From GCA-2687025 sp964473525 (GTDB lineage Bacteria; Poribacteria; WGA-4E; GCA-2687025), in the NCBI GenBank assembly GCA_964473525.1, contig CAYYPK010000008.1, positions 1 to 64,000 of the forward strand: a stretch of DNA of 64,000 bases, written 5' to 3'. Positions 10,167 through 18,863 of the stretch are shown in pieces. A program made the position numbers and the translations under genes. Each line of letters starts with the position of its first letter. Position 1 is the first letter of the stretch. The notes under the pieces were generated by a model, which was not told the DNA's origin, searched no databases, and saw only the letters and a list, made by a program, of their open reading frames with translations.

Positions 10167-11219
10167 ATGCGAAATCACACGGACGACCCCATCCATGCGC
10201 CGGGGCGACGATCGGTTCGTTGGACCGCAGTGACGCTGCTTCTGCTCGGTGTGACGGCCGCAGGGCTGACGTCGAACGCCACAGCTCAGACCGCGCGCCT
10301 CCCGAAACCCGGCCAGATCCTCTACCACTGGCTCGACGCGAGCCCCCTGCGCTCGCACATATACATCCAGCTGCCGGGCGAACCGGCGGCGCGGCGTGTC
10401 TACGATGAGCCGGGGATCATGTGGCAGGCAAAGTGGTCGCCCGACGGCGCGCAGATAGCCTTCTCCAACGAGGGCATCCACGTGATGGACGCCGACGGGT
10501 CGAACGTGCGGAAGCTCACCGATAGGGAGCATTGGTCCAAGATGCCACACACATGGGGGCCCGAGGACGGGCAGATCACGTTCTACGAACCCGCCGACGA
10601 GATGACCGGCGAGCTGCTGGTACTCGACGTCGACAACCCCGGGAACCAACGCTTCCTCTACGAGGGAGGCAAGGTTGACTCGGCGCCAGCGTGGTCGCCG
10701 GATCGCGGCCGGCTGGCGCTCTGCTGGCGGGAAGGGCGCAACCCGTTCGACGTCTACGTCATGGGCGCCGACGGGGGCGCCGTGACGCGGCTAACAGAAA
10801 ACGCGCGGGCCCGGGATGTCGCTTGGTCGCCAGACGGGAAGCGCCTGGTGTACGCAGCGTGGACCGAGGACCCGAACAACGACGAGCGCGGCGGCAGCTT
10901 CTCGAATGTCTTCGTGATCGACGCCGAGGATGGCGCCGCGCCGCGTCTGGTAACGACGGCCGAATACCACATCGGCACGCCTGTGTGGCTTGCCGACGGG
11001 CGGTGGATCGCCTACGCGCTCTCTGGCGACGTGCACGTCGTGAACGTCGCGAGCGGTGAGATACACATCCTAGGCGTGCGGAGCGGGGCGCCCGCAATCT
11101 CACACTTCGACTGGCTCGACCCGTTCCGCGCGGTGTCTGCAAACGGCGTCCTGCCTTCGCAGTGGGGGCGCATCAAGGCGCCCGCACACGACTCGCAGAC
11201 CCCGGCCGCGAGCAACTAG
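10167..11219 (+). CDS. Secreted TolB-like beta-propeller protein (first of three)
   Basis: Start at ATG 10167 behind GGGAG with 6-nt spacing. The frame is open upstream, but the added residues would precede the signal peptide (TAVTLLLLGVTAAGLTSNATA). The mature part, about 310 aa, is a PD40/TolB-type propeller with repeated WSPDG or similar strands (KWSPDGAQIAF, AWSPDRGRLAL, AWSPDGKRLVY) and INVMDADG-type turns. It lacks a TolB N-terminal domain and has no sorting module, so it is probably periplasmic or released. Its two following paralogues share the ends (P-G-x-I/V-x-Y, then H/YFDW-x-PF and a final LPWG-like motif). No enzymatic residues are recognisable. Confidence 0.85.
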   Translation: MRNHTDDPIHAPGRRSVRWTAVTLLLLGVTAAGLTSNATAQTARLPKPGQILYHWLDASPLRSHIYIQLPGEPAARRVYDEPGIMWQAKWSPDGAQIAFSNEGIHVMDADGSNVRKLTDREHWSKMPHTWGPEDGQITFYEPADEMTGELLVLDVDNPGNQRFLYEGGKVDSAPAWSPDRGRLALCWREGRNPFDVYVMGADGGAVTRLTENARARDVAWSPDGKRLVYAAWTEDPNNDERGGSFSNVFVIDAEDGAAPRLVTTAEYHIGTPVWLADGRWIAYALSGDVHVVNVASGEIHILGVRSGAPAISHFDWLDPFRAVSANGVLPSQWGRIKAPAHDSQTPAASN

Positions 11220-11228
11220 GAGCTTACG

Positions 11229-12218
11229 ATGAAGCTGCGCGCACGTCAGGGATGCCGGCATCGCCTCGCCCGCGCGCTAGTCCTCGCGTTGATCTTCGCC
11301 GCTGGACTCGTCGGAGCCGCGCGGCATGCCGCTGCACAAGGCGCGGGCGTTCCCGCGCCGGGGCCGATCGTCTACCCGTATTGGGACGGGGCAACCAAGC
11401 GTGCCCATATCTACGTCCAACGCCCGGGCGAGCCGGACGCCCAGAAGGTGTACGACGAGCCCGGATCCGTCTGGCGCGCGAAGTGGTCGCCCGATGGTGA
11501 GCAGATCGCGTTCGCAGACGACGCGATCTTCGTAATGCAAGCCGACGGGGCCAATGTGCGGCAGGTCGGCGCCCGACCCGGCGTGTTCTCGTGGGAGTCG
11601 TTCACATGGGGGCCGGGCGCCAACCAAGTGACGTACTACGAGGCGGAGGCCGACCACGACGGCGACCTGTGGGTCGCCAACGTGGACGGCGCCGGCGACC
11701 CAACACGACTGACGCGCGAAGGCGGCCTATTCCACGACCCAGTGTGGTCCCCGACCCGGGATCGCCTTGCCTACGCATGGCGACCGAACGGCATCACAAG
11801 CGCGCGGCTGTTTGTCATGGATGCCGGCAACGGGGCGGTGACGCCACTAATGCCGGATCTGTGGCCGTCGGACATGTCCTGGTCGCCCGACGGCCGCGAT
11901 CTGATCTTCGTGGGCAAGAATGGCGTCGGCGGCCGCTCCGTGTTCGTCATTGAGGCAACAGAGGGCGCCCAGCGCCGGCCCATCACGGACTCGCCGTATT
12001 CCATACACTCCCCGGTGTTCCTGGGCGACGGCAGTTGGATTGCCTTCGCCGTGTCCGGCGACGTGCACGTCGTGCGCGCCGATGGCACGGACAGGCAGGC
12101 GCTCGGTGTGCTCAGGGGGCCGTTCCTCATCAACCATTTCGACTGGTACCGGCCGTTTCGCGCGGTGTCCGACGCGGGGAAGCTCTCGTTGCCCTGGGGT
12201 GAGATCAGGCGTCCGTAG
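11229..12218 (+). CDS. Secreted TolB-like beta-propeller protein (second of three)
   Basis: The ATG at 11229 sits 9 bp after the preceding stop, with TAGGAG as ribosome site. The 329-aa product has a signal peptide (ARALVLALIFAAGLVGAA, cut near AAAQG), then PD40 strands (KWSPDGEQIAF, SWSPDGRDLIF) and the closing FDWYRPFRAV and LPWGEIRRP. It is clearly a tandem-duplicate relative of the genes before and after. Tight spacing on one strand suggests a shared transcript. The role of such TolB-like free propellers is unknown; binding of a ligand or partner protein is the usual guess. Confidence 0.85.
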   Translation: MKLRARQGCRHRLARALVLALIFAAGLVGAARHAAAQGAGVPAPGPIVYPYWDGATKRAHIYVQRPGEPDAQKVYDEPGSVWRAKWSPDGEQIAFADDAIFVMQADGANVRQVGARPGVFSWESFTWGPGANQVTYYEAEADHDGDLWVANVDGAGDPTRLTREGGLFHDPVWSPTRDRLAYAWRPNGITSARLFVMDAGNGAVTPLMPDLWPSDMSWSPDGRDLIFVGKNGVGGRSVFVIEATEGAQRRPITDSPYSIHSPVFLGDGSWIAFAVSGDVHVVRADGTDRQALGVLRGPFLINHFDWYRPFRAVSDAGKLSLPWGEIRRP

Positions 12219-12272
12219 CACGTGGACAGAGCGGGGCTCAAGGCATGAGCACGCCGCAGAAAGGAGTTGCGC

Positions 12273-13256
12273 ATGCAGCCATCGCCCGTGCGCGATCCGT
12301 GGAGCCGGACGACGTCACGCGCGCTTGTCGCCGCCGCGGCGATACTTGGGACGCTAGGGCTGGCCTGCGTGGCCACAGCACAGGGAGCGCTCCTGCCCGC
12401 TCCAGGTCGCGTGCTCTTCACTGACTACGAGAGCGGGGCGAGGCGCTCGCACATCTACGTCCGACGAGCCGGGTACGACACGCCGCGCCGCGTCCACAGC
12501 CATCGAGGTCTGACTTTCGGCGCGAAGTGGTCACCCGACGCCTCCATGATCGCCTTCGATGGCCGGGGCATCTTCGTAATGGACGCGGACGGCTCACACG
12601 TCGAGCAGGTGGTCGAGGTAGAGGGCTGGGGGCGCCCGTGTTTCACCTGGGGCCCCGGCGATCGCCAGTTAACCTACTACAAGCCAAAGGCGCCGGATGC
12701 CGGGGACCTGTGGACGCTGGACGTGGACGACCCCGGTGTGCAGGAGGTCGTGACGCGAGGACACGAAGTCTACTCCTCCGCAGCGTGGTCTCCCGACCGC
12801 ACGCGCCTCGCGTACACCGTTGGGAACGGCGCCGGAATGCTCTATGTGATGGACGCGAACGGCAGGAACATCACCCCTGTCCGTGGCGCCGCCGTGTCGG
12901 CTGACCCTTCGTGGTCGCCCGACGGCACCCGACTCGCGTTCACCAACTACGAGGGCATGCAGTCGAATATCTACGTCGCCGACATCGATGGAGGCGGCAT
13001 CGCTCGCGCAGTCACGGACGGTCCGTACTGGAAGGAGACGCCCGCCTGGGTGGCGGGCGGCGAGTGGATCGCGTACGCGTTCTCGGGCGACGTGCACGTG
13101 GTGAGCCCGGCGGGCGGCCGGTCGCGCGCGCTAGGCGTGCAACACGGCGAAGTTCTCATCAACTACTTCGACTGGTTCGACCCGTCGCTCGTGGCGTCGG
13201 AGGAAGGAACGCTCAGGTTGCCCTGGGGCTTCCTCAGGAGCCGGAGACGCCAGTAG
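12273..13256 (+). CDS. Secreted TolB-like beta-propeller protein (third of three)
   Basis: The ATG at 12273 is preceded by AAGGAG at 12261-12266; an in-frame TTG two codons earlier overlaps that site and is less likely. The 327-aa product has a signal peptide (ALVAAAAILGTLGLACVATA, cut near AQG). PD40-type strands follow (KWSPDASMIAF, SWSPDGTRLAF, AWVAGGEWIAY), with NYFDWFDP near the end and a basic tail (LRSRRRQ). It is paralogous to the two preceding genes; spacing to the previous stop is 54 bp. No sorting module, so periplasmic or secreted by another route. Confidence 0.84.
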   Translation: MQPSPVRDPWSRTTSRALVAAAAILGTLGLACVATAQGALLPAPGRVLFTDYESGARRSHIYVRRAGYDTPRRVHSHRGLTFGAKWSPDASMIAFDGRGIFVMDADGSHVEQVVEVEGWGRPCFTWGPGDRQLTYYKPKAPDAGDLWTLDVDDPGVQEVVTRGHEVYSSAAWSPDRTRLAYTVGNGAGMLYVMDANGRNITPVRGAAVSADPSWSPDGTRLAFTNYEGMQSNIYVADIDGGGIARAVTDGPYWKETPAWVAGGEWIAYAFSGDVHVVSPAGGRSRALGVQHGEVLINYFDWFDPSLVASEEGTLRLPWGFLRSRRRQ

Positions 13257-13343
13257 CTACTACCAGCGACCACGGGCCACAGAAGCGCCGCGCGCCGCTC
13301 CATAGTTCACATAGAGACATCCCAACAGGGGAGGAACCGCTAC

Positions 13344-13868
13344 TTGATTGCACGCTACCTAGTCCTTTTCGCTGGCATCTGCCTCACCGTAGGAGGATGC
13401 TCGGAGATCCCCGTCGACCCAGTTGAGGGAGGAAGCGACCCAACGGTCGCGTATCTTGCGAAGCTAGAGGCGCAGGGCGCGATCCCCTCCGCGGACGTAA
13501 ACCGCGACGGTGTCGTGGACATCCAGGATCTAGTGCTGGTCGCCCGGGATTTCGGCCAGCAGCTCGAAGCGCCGCAGGCGGATATCGAAGTGCGTGACCT
13601 GGAGATGAAACGCATCGGGAACGACGTCATCGGTCCGCGATGGAGCTACAAGCTCACATTGGTCAACAACACAGATCGCGCTTTCGCCCAAGTCTCCGTC
13701 GGCCTCTACCTCATTGACGCTGAAGGACTCCCAATTGACCAAGGCGGGCTGATCGAGACTCTGCAGCCATCTGAAAGTAAGGCCATTGTGGGCGTTGCGG
13801 GATTCTGGAACGCACCCGACGATGCGGAGCCAGCCACCTATGACTGGCGTGTCTTGTTCGCATTCTGA
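13344..13868 (+). CDS. Dockerin-containing lipoprotein
   Basis: Start is probably TTG 13344, with GAGGAA at 13331-13336 placed 7 nt upstream; no ATG fits. The N-terminus is a lipoprotein signal (YLVLFAGICLTVGGC, lipid Cys at residue 19; the lipobox TVGGC is acceptable but not ideal). Residues about 50-75 hold one dockerin-type Ca loop, DVNRDGVVDIQD, followed by the usual helix LVLVARDFG. The rest, about 90 residues, is a small beta domain (YKLTLVNNTDRAFAQVSVGLYL) resembling FxLYD-type domains. Length 174 aa. Lying just after a run of cohesin proteins, it could be a membrane anchor for them. That is inference: only one dockerin half is present where two are usual. Confidence 0.78.
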   Translation: MIARYLVLFAGICLTVGGCSEIPVDPVEGGSDPTVAYLAKLEAQGAIPSADVNRDGVVDIQDLVLVARDFGQQLEAPQADIEVRDLEMKRIGNDVIGPRWSYKLTLVNNTDRAFAQVSVGLYLIDAEGLPIDQGGLIETLQPSESKAIVGVAGFWNAPDDAEPATYDWRVLFAF

Positions 13869-13905
13869 CCGGGCTCGCACGACGCAGTTGAATCCACGAC
13901 CCGCA

Positions 13906-14994
13906 TCAGTAGACACCCACCACGACCGAGCTCTCCAACTGCGTCAGCAGCCGCAGGTTCTCCACGCCATCCCACGGGTATAGCTCGATGGGCAGGGCGC
14001 GCTCCGCCTCGTCGCGTTCGAGGAAGCGAGGCATGAAGAACTCCTTGGTGAGCGTCGTGAGCATGACGCGCCCGGTCTCGCCGTAGCCGACGGTCTCCTC
14101 GGAGTCGTCGGGATTCACGAGTTCGATGACGGCGCGCGGCTGCGGTGGGTAGTAGACGATGTCGTACGGGTCGCCAGCGCTGTACGGACGAGAGTGCGCC
14201 AGTCCCATGAGGGTGTTGCCGTAGGTGGGCACGAACTCAATCGTGGGGATGAGCTCCTCGCGGGCGAACCGGTTGAACTGCGCGTCCATCTCCGTGCCGC
14301 CGCAGAAGATGCCGCGTATCCCTAGCTTCTGCAGCGACACCTTCTCGCAGAGCGCCTCCAACAGCTTCGGTGTCGTGAAGACGCACTGCACGTTGTCGTG
14401 CGCGCGGAGTATCTTCAGCGCCTGACCGATGATGTGCTCTTTGTACGCGTCGAGCTCGGTCATCTTCCCGTCGCGGATGAGCTGGTTCACCCAGCGTGGG
14501 TCCATGTCCACGAAGAAGCAGATGCCGCCTCGGACCTGCGCCAGATGCTCAACGGCAAGTCGCAGACGCCGCGGACCCGTCGGGCCCAGCATGAGCCAGT
14601 CGCCGCCGCGCGGGAACCCCTCGTCCGCCAACGACTCGCTGAACAGCTCGTAGTCGGTGTGGAAGTCCCTGACGCTGATGCGGTTCTTCGGTAGGCCCGT
14701 GGAGCCGCCCGTCTCGAACACGTAGACCGGCTCGTTCTCGTACGCCTTGGGTACCCACTTCCGTACGGGGCCGCCGCGTAGCCACTCGTCCTCGAAATGC
14801 CCCAGCATCTTGAGGTCGTCGTATCCGCCGATTTCGCGGCGCGGGTCGAAGTCCAGACCCTCCGCGTAGTCGATCCAGAACGGGGCGCCGGTAGCGGGAT
14901 CAAAGTGCCATTGCACCATCTCGCGGACGTGCGCGTCCAGCCGTTCACGCGACTCCTGCACCTGCTGGGAAAGTGGCGCGTCGATGATCGTCAT
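13906..14994 (-). CDS. PaaK-like adenylate-forming (AMP-binding) enzyme, short form
   Basis: 362 aa. The nucleotide-binding motif ETGGSTGLPKNR at about residues 117-128 matches the [ST]-[ST]-G-[ST]-T-G-x-P-K pattern of adenylate-forming enzymes, and YGETGRVMLTTLTKEFFMPR near the end resembles the acidic/Arg motif of phenylacetate-CoA ligases. The protein stops soon after this, so the mobile C-terminal domain of about 100 residues normal for PaaK is missing. Family knowledge suggests it activates a carboxylic acid as its AMP ester; substrate and acceptor are unknown. It is the last gene of a minus-strand group with two PQQ propellers and a flavoprotein. The ribosome site before ATG 14994 is weak. 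Confidence 0.72.
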   Translation of the reverse strand: MTIIDAPLSQQVQESRERLDAHVREMVQWHFDPATGAPFWIDYAEGLDFDPRREIGGYDDLKMLGHFEDEWLRGGPVRKWVPKAYENEPVYVFETGGSTGLPKNRISVRDFHTDYELFSESLADEGFPRGGDWLMLGPTGPRRLRLAVEHLAQVRGGICFFVDMDPRWVNQLIRDGKMTELDAYKEHIIGQALKILRAHDNVQCVFTTPKLLEALCEKVSLQKLGIRGIFCGGTEMDAQFNRFAREELIPTIEFVPTYGNTLMGLAHSRPYSAGDPYDIVYYPPQPRAVIELVNPDDSEETVGYGETGRVMLTTLTKEFFMPRFLERDEAERALPIELYPWDGVENLRLLTQLESSVVVGVY

Positions 14995-15045
14995 GTATGG
15001 CGTGCTGCTTTCACTGTGCGTGGGCTCCCGGAACCCCCATCCTAG

Positions 15046-15071
15046 CCTTCCCCCTCGGTGGAGGGGGAAGG
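15046..15071. repeat. REP-like palindrome (CTTCCCCCTC stem)
   Basis: A perfect 11-bp stem (CCTTCCCCCTC at 15046-15056 with GAGGGGGAAGG at 15061-15071) around a GGTG loop, between the PQQ-propeller stop and the PaaK-like start. No T-run follows on either strand, so it is a poor intrinsic terminator. The flanking CCCCCATCCTAGCC resembles a family of dispersed intergenic palindromes I recall from many bacterial genomes (not verified here). It may still stabilise or attenuate the minus-strand transcript. Confidence 0.6.
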
Positions 15072-15112
15072 GACTCGTTCGCTGTGGGCGGGACGCTGGC
15101 AGATGCCAGTGG

Positions 15113-16561
15113 CTAGTCCGCCGCTACGGCGTAGAGGCGGTTGCGGCTGGCGAGGTAGAGCACGCCGTCCTTGGCGACGGGCGTCGTGTACATAGCACTG
15201 CCCATGTTCACCTCGTACAGCAGCTCCATCTCCTTGCCCTGCTTCAGCACCGCGATGTCGCCGTCTTCATCGCCGATGTACACCTTGCCGTCCGCGACGT
15301 AGGCGGAACCCCAGATGGCGGCGTACGTGTCGTAGCGCCAGTGCTGCTCGCCCGTCGCGCGGTCCAGCGCGTAGACGTAGCCGCTCAGATCGGCGGTGTA
15401 GACGATGTCGTCCTTCACCGCGACGGTGGCCATCGTGCGGTGGAAGTCATCACCGCCTATGTGCCACAGGGCGGCAGTGTCGGTAACGTCGCCCGTCTGC
15501 GTGGCGTCGATGGCGTACATGTGGCCGCCGCCTTCGCCGTGCTCGGGATCCTGCCCAACGGCGATGTAGACGACAGCCTCATGGATCACCGGCGTGGCGA
15601 CGATGTTGTTGCGCGTGCCGCTGCCGCCCAGCTCCCAGACGGAGTCCTTCGGGTTGCAGTCGAACTTCCAGATCAGTTCGCCCGTCTCCGGCGCGAGCGA
15701 GTAGACCCACCCATCGCCGCCGGGGAAGATTACCTGCGGCGTGCCACCCGCGACGCCATACGCCGGGTTCGACCACTGCCCGTGGACGATCTCCATGCCT
15801 GGTGACGCGTCCTCCCACACGAGCTCGCCCGTGTGCTTGCTCAGGGCGATGAAGCTAGGCGCAAAGGGCGACGGGATCGCGAGGTGTCCTTCGTCAACGC
15901 CGTTGCCCGTGACGATGAACACGAGATCACCAACGACGAGGGGAGAGCACACCGCCAGGTTGTGCGGGAAGGCGTCGAACTCGCCCATCATGTCCGTGGA
16001 CCAGATGTAGTCCGCGTCGATCTCCGAAGTGTCCGCCTCATCTGTGATTGGGCCGTCGTTCTCGCCGTCGCGGAAGCCGTTGAGGTCGGCGCAGACGACG
16101 TGCGCCTGGTTCGACACGTACCACAGCCGGTCGCCCTCGATGAACGGCGTGGAGCAGACTCCCTGCTGAGGCCAGTCGTTGACGCGTCCTGCCGGCAGCT
16201 TCGTGTGCGACGCCTGCCACAGGAACTCACCGTCCTCGGCGCTGAACGCCATGACGACGCCGCGATCACCGGTGTGCTTGGGGTTCCGCAGCGACTGGTT
16301 GTTCGTTCCGACGAGAACCATGTCGCCGATGAGCACCGGTCCGGCGTACGTCTGCGAGCCGAGCTCGACAGACCACTTGATGTTCTCGCCACTGTCGGGA
16401 TCCCACTCCGTCACAAGGCCGGTCTCGTCAGACACCATGTTGCGTGAGAGCGTGCCGCCCCACATGGCCGTCTCCTGCGCCCATGCGGAGCCGACAATGA
16501 GCCCGCAGAGCGCCAGGGCGGGCAATCCGATGCGTGTGCCGAACTGTGCAATCTGTCGCAT
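15113..16561 (-). CDS. Secreted PQQ-type beta-propeller protein (BamB/quinoprotein-like)
   Basis: The start ATG at 16561 overlaps the preceding stop as TAATG, implying translational coupling. 482 aa with a signal peptide (GLPALALCGLIVGSAWA, cut near QE). The mature part is made of PQQ-type propeller blades: repeated G-x-L-V/I-W-x strands (GELVWEDASPG, GELIWKFDC, TGEQHWRYD) and metal/cofactor-free turns such as ADGKVYIGDEDGDI. The opening WGGTLSRNMVSDETGLV matches the W-x-G-x-x-R/Q-x-G start of planctomycete/poribacterial homologues. Membership in this fold does not prove PQQ binding: BamB homologues lack it, and I see no adjacent paired Cys ring or PQQ dehydrogenase Asp site. Probably periplasmic. 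Confidence 0.84.
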   Translation of the reverse strand: MRQIAQFGTRIGLPALALCGLIVGSAWAQETAMWGGTLSRNMVSDETGLVTEWDPDSGENIKWSVELGSQTYAGPVLIGDMVLVGTNNQSLRNPKHTGDRGVVMAFSAEDGEFLWQASHTKLPAGRVNDWPQQGVCSTPFIEGDRLWYVSNQAHVVCADLNGFRDGENDGPITDEADTSEIDADYIWSTDMMGEFDAFPHNLAVCSPLVVGDLVFIVTGNGVDEGHLAIPSPFAPSFIALSKHTGELVWEDASPGMEIVHGQWSNPAYGVAGGTPQVIFPGGDGWVYSLAPETGELIWKFDCNPKDSVWELGGSGTRNNIVATPVIHEAVVYIAVGQDPEHGEGGGHMYAIDATQTGDVTDTAALWHIGGDDFHRTMATVAVKDDIVYTADLSGYVYALDRATGEQHWRYDTYAAIWGSAYVADGKVYIGDEDGDIAVLKQGKEMELLYEVNMGSAMYTTPVAKDGVLYLASRNRLYAVAAD

Positions 16562-18789
16562 TATTCGCTCACCGTGATCTTCAGGTTGTCGTAGTAGATG
16601 TCGGCATAGGACACGCCGTAGATGCCGGGACTGCCCGTTAGATTCGGCACGGGATCCTCGACGGTGATCGTCCAGTCTTCGGGCTCGGCGTCGTCGCGCT
16701 TCCAGACCTTGCCCTTGACGACGGCGTTTTCGCCGACGACGTCCACACGCATCTTCATGGTATACCAGACGTCCGGTACCCACTCGTAGGCGACGTCCTG
16801 CGCCATCCGCAGGTCGGACGTCCACGAGCGCGCTTCGAGCTTCTGGTGGTTGCCCATGAGGTCCATGATGTAGCGGCCGGCGATGAGACCCATGTCCGGC
16901 ATGTTGCGCCGGGGCCTCGTGCCCATCATGTCGGCCTGAACCGTGTAGCCGCTCATCGTTGGCGGGCCGAGATACGCCTGTGCGCGGTCGAGGCCGCGTG
17001 TGGCGCGTCCCTTGTGCAAGACGTGGTTCCCGTCCATGTCCTCGACGAAGAACTTATTGACCGCGCCGATCCAGAAGCTGGGGACGCTCGCGCGCTCCTC
17101 GGAGATCTCGATGCCGTCGAAGTCCTCCTCGTAGGGGAGCGTTGGGACGACGCGGACCCGCGCGGCGCCGGTCGATCCCAGGATTTCGCCGCTAATCGTG
17201 CCGGCGTGTGCCACAGCATCCTCCGCTATCGTCAGCACGCCGTCGGCGTCGATCTCGCCGTCGACCCCCTTGGTCGTCCAGGTCGCGGTTTCCTCGCGGA
17301 CGAATTCGCCCTCGGCGTCGAAGCCGCGCGCGGTGAATTCCGCTGTCTCCCCGGCTCGGATGTGGATCTCGCCCGGCACGATCTGCACGTGCTGGATGAG
17401 CGAGTTGATCTGACCGATGTCCGGCAGATCCTCGGCCGGCGGCGGCCCGTCGGCAAGTTCCGGGAACGCGGCGTCTGGGTCTCCGAGGCAGAACAGACCG
17501 GCCTCCGTCGGCACGTATACGCGACCATAGGCCGCGATGGGTGAGCCGAATATCTCGGCGAAACGCTCGCCATCGACCGTGATCGCCTCGGCGTGGAGCG
17601 TCGTGGCGCCGTCTGAGCCGACTTCGGCGATGTGGAGGTTCCCGTTCACCTCGGGGATGTAGAGCTTGCCATCGGCGTAGAGCGGCGAACCCTTGCCCAC
17701 AGTCGCTACCTCGTAGTGCCACTTCTCCTCGCCGGTTCCAGCGTCGAGAGCGTGCACGTTCGAGGAGTTGTCCACCACGAAGAGCGTACCCCACGCGTAG
17801 GCGGGCGACGTGTAGCCAGCGGCAAGACCATCGACCCTCCACACCTCGTGGGTAGCGGCGACATCGCCGGAGCCCGTCGCGTCGATGCAGACAACCCGTC
17901 CCATGGCGCTGCTGTCCAGGTTCTCCTCACAGTGCATCGCGTACACCTTGTCGCCCTCGACGACGACGGACGAGTTGATGCCTCGCTTGCTGAGACCGAA
18001 GCGCCACACCATCTCGCCGGTGCTCACCTTCAGGGCGTAGACGGCGCCGTCCGCGTTGCCAGCGATCAGTAGCCGCTGTCGACCTATCTCGGCGATCACC
18101 GGTACAGAGTAGGTGGTGTCTTTTGGCGGCCCGCCGGGCGTGGACGTCCAGATGACGTCGCCCGTGTTCTTGTCGAACGCGAAATAGCGGTGCCGACCCG
18201 GGGCCTGCGCGCCCCAACTCGAACTCAGATAGCTGATGATGACGAGATCGCCGACGACGACGGGTGTGTGCGTGCGTCCGCCATAGCCGGAGATGCGTCC
18301 GTATTGCTCGGTCAGCGACTTCTCCCAGACGACATCGCCGTCCTTCGAGTAGCAGACGAACATGCCACCAACCCCGTGCGCGTAGACGTTCCCGGTTTCG
18401 GGATCGCCCGCCGGGCTCGCCCATCCGACGCGGTTGAACGGGATGGTCGTGTGGAAGACGTTGAACCGCTTGTCCCAGAGCCGCTCGCCCGTCTTCGCGT
18501 CGAAGCAAACGACCTGCTCCTGCTCGGTGATGTCCTTGCCGACGCGCGCCTGGACGTAGATGCGCCCGTCCATGGCGATGGGCGTGGATCGCACGGTAAC
18601 GTCGCCGCGCCAAATCAGGTTGTCGCCGTCCTGCGACCATTCGCTTACCAGACCCGTCTCTTCGGACGAGCCGTTCTGCGCGGGGCCTCGCCAAGTGGAC
18701 CAATCCGCCACCCCTACCGTTGCGAGGACGGTTAGAAGGCCGACGCATAGGGTTAGGCTAAGGACGGACGGTAGCTTCTTAGGTCTCAT
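16561..18789 (-). CDS. Secreted PQQ-type propeller with Ig-like and LamG-like C-terminal domains
   Basis: Start is ATG 18789 behind GGGAGGG; the frame runs far upstream but that part lies across another gene. 742 aa: signal peptide (SVLSLTLCVGLLTVLATVGVA), then a propeller of about 430 residues starting WSTWRGPAQNGSSEETGLVS, with blades such as TGERLWDKRF, TGDVIWTSTP, TGEMVWRFG and TGEEKWHYE. A Big2-like Ig domain lies at about 465-555 and a concanavalin/LamG-like domain at about 565-742 (PYEEDFDG opening, YYDNLKITVSE end). Such C-terminal domains often bind carbohydrate. It heads the coupled propeller pair and its ligand is unknown. Confidence 0.85.
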   Translation of the reverse strand: MRPKKLPSVLSLTLCVGLLTVLATVGVADWSTWRGPAQNGSSEETGLVSEWSQDGDNLIWRGDVTVRSTPIAMDGRIYVQARVGKDITEQEQVVCFDAKTGERLWDKRFNVFHTTIPFNRVGWASPAGDPETGNVYAHGVGGMFVCYSKDGDVVWEKSLTEQYGRISGYGGRTHTPVVVGDLVIISYLSSSWGAQAPGRHRYFAFDKNTGDVIWTSTPGGPPKDTTYSVPVIAEIGRQRLLIAGNADGAVYALKVSTGEMVWRFGLSKRGINSSVVVEGDKVYAMHCEENLDSSAMGRVVCIDATGSGDVAATHEVWRVDGLAAGYTSPAYAWGTLFVVDNSSNVHALDAGTGEEKWHYEVATVGKGSPLYADGKLYIPEVNGNLHIAEVGSDGATTLHAEAITVDGERFAEIFGSPIAAYGRVYVPTEAGLFCLGDPDAAFPELADGPPPAEDLPDIGQINSLIQHVQIVPGEIHIRAGETAEFTARGFDAEGEFVREETATWTTKGVDGEIDADGVLTIAEDAVAHAGTISGEILGSTGAARVRVVPTLPYEEDFDGIEISEERASVPSFWIGAVNKFFVEDMDGNHVLHKGRATRGLDRAQAYLGPPTMSGYTVQADMMGTRPRRNMPDMGLIAGRYIMDLMGNHQKLEARSWTSDLRMAQDVAYEWVPDVWYTMKMRVDVVGENAVVKGKVWKRDDAEPEDWTITVEDPVPNLTGSPGIYGVSYADIYYDNLKITVSE

Positions 18790-18863
18790 GGGCCCTCCCA
18801 CTTTATCTGCCCTGGTTAGACGGGGATCGGCCCCGTTGGATGAACCGTCGCCGGGAGCCCAGC

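Noticed and set aside
15113..18789. Calling the two PQQ-type propellers quinoprotein dehydrogenases.
   Set aside because: No vicinal disulfide, catalytic Asp or cytochrome domain typical of PQQ dehydrogenases is visible; BamB-like binding proteins fit equally well.
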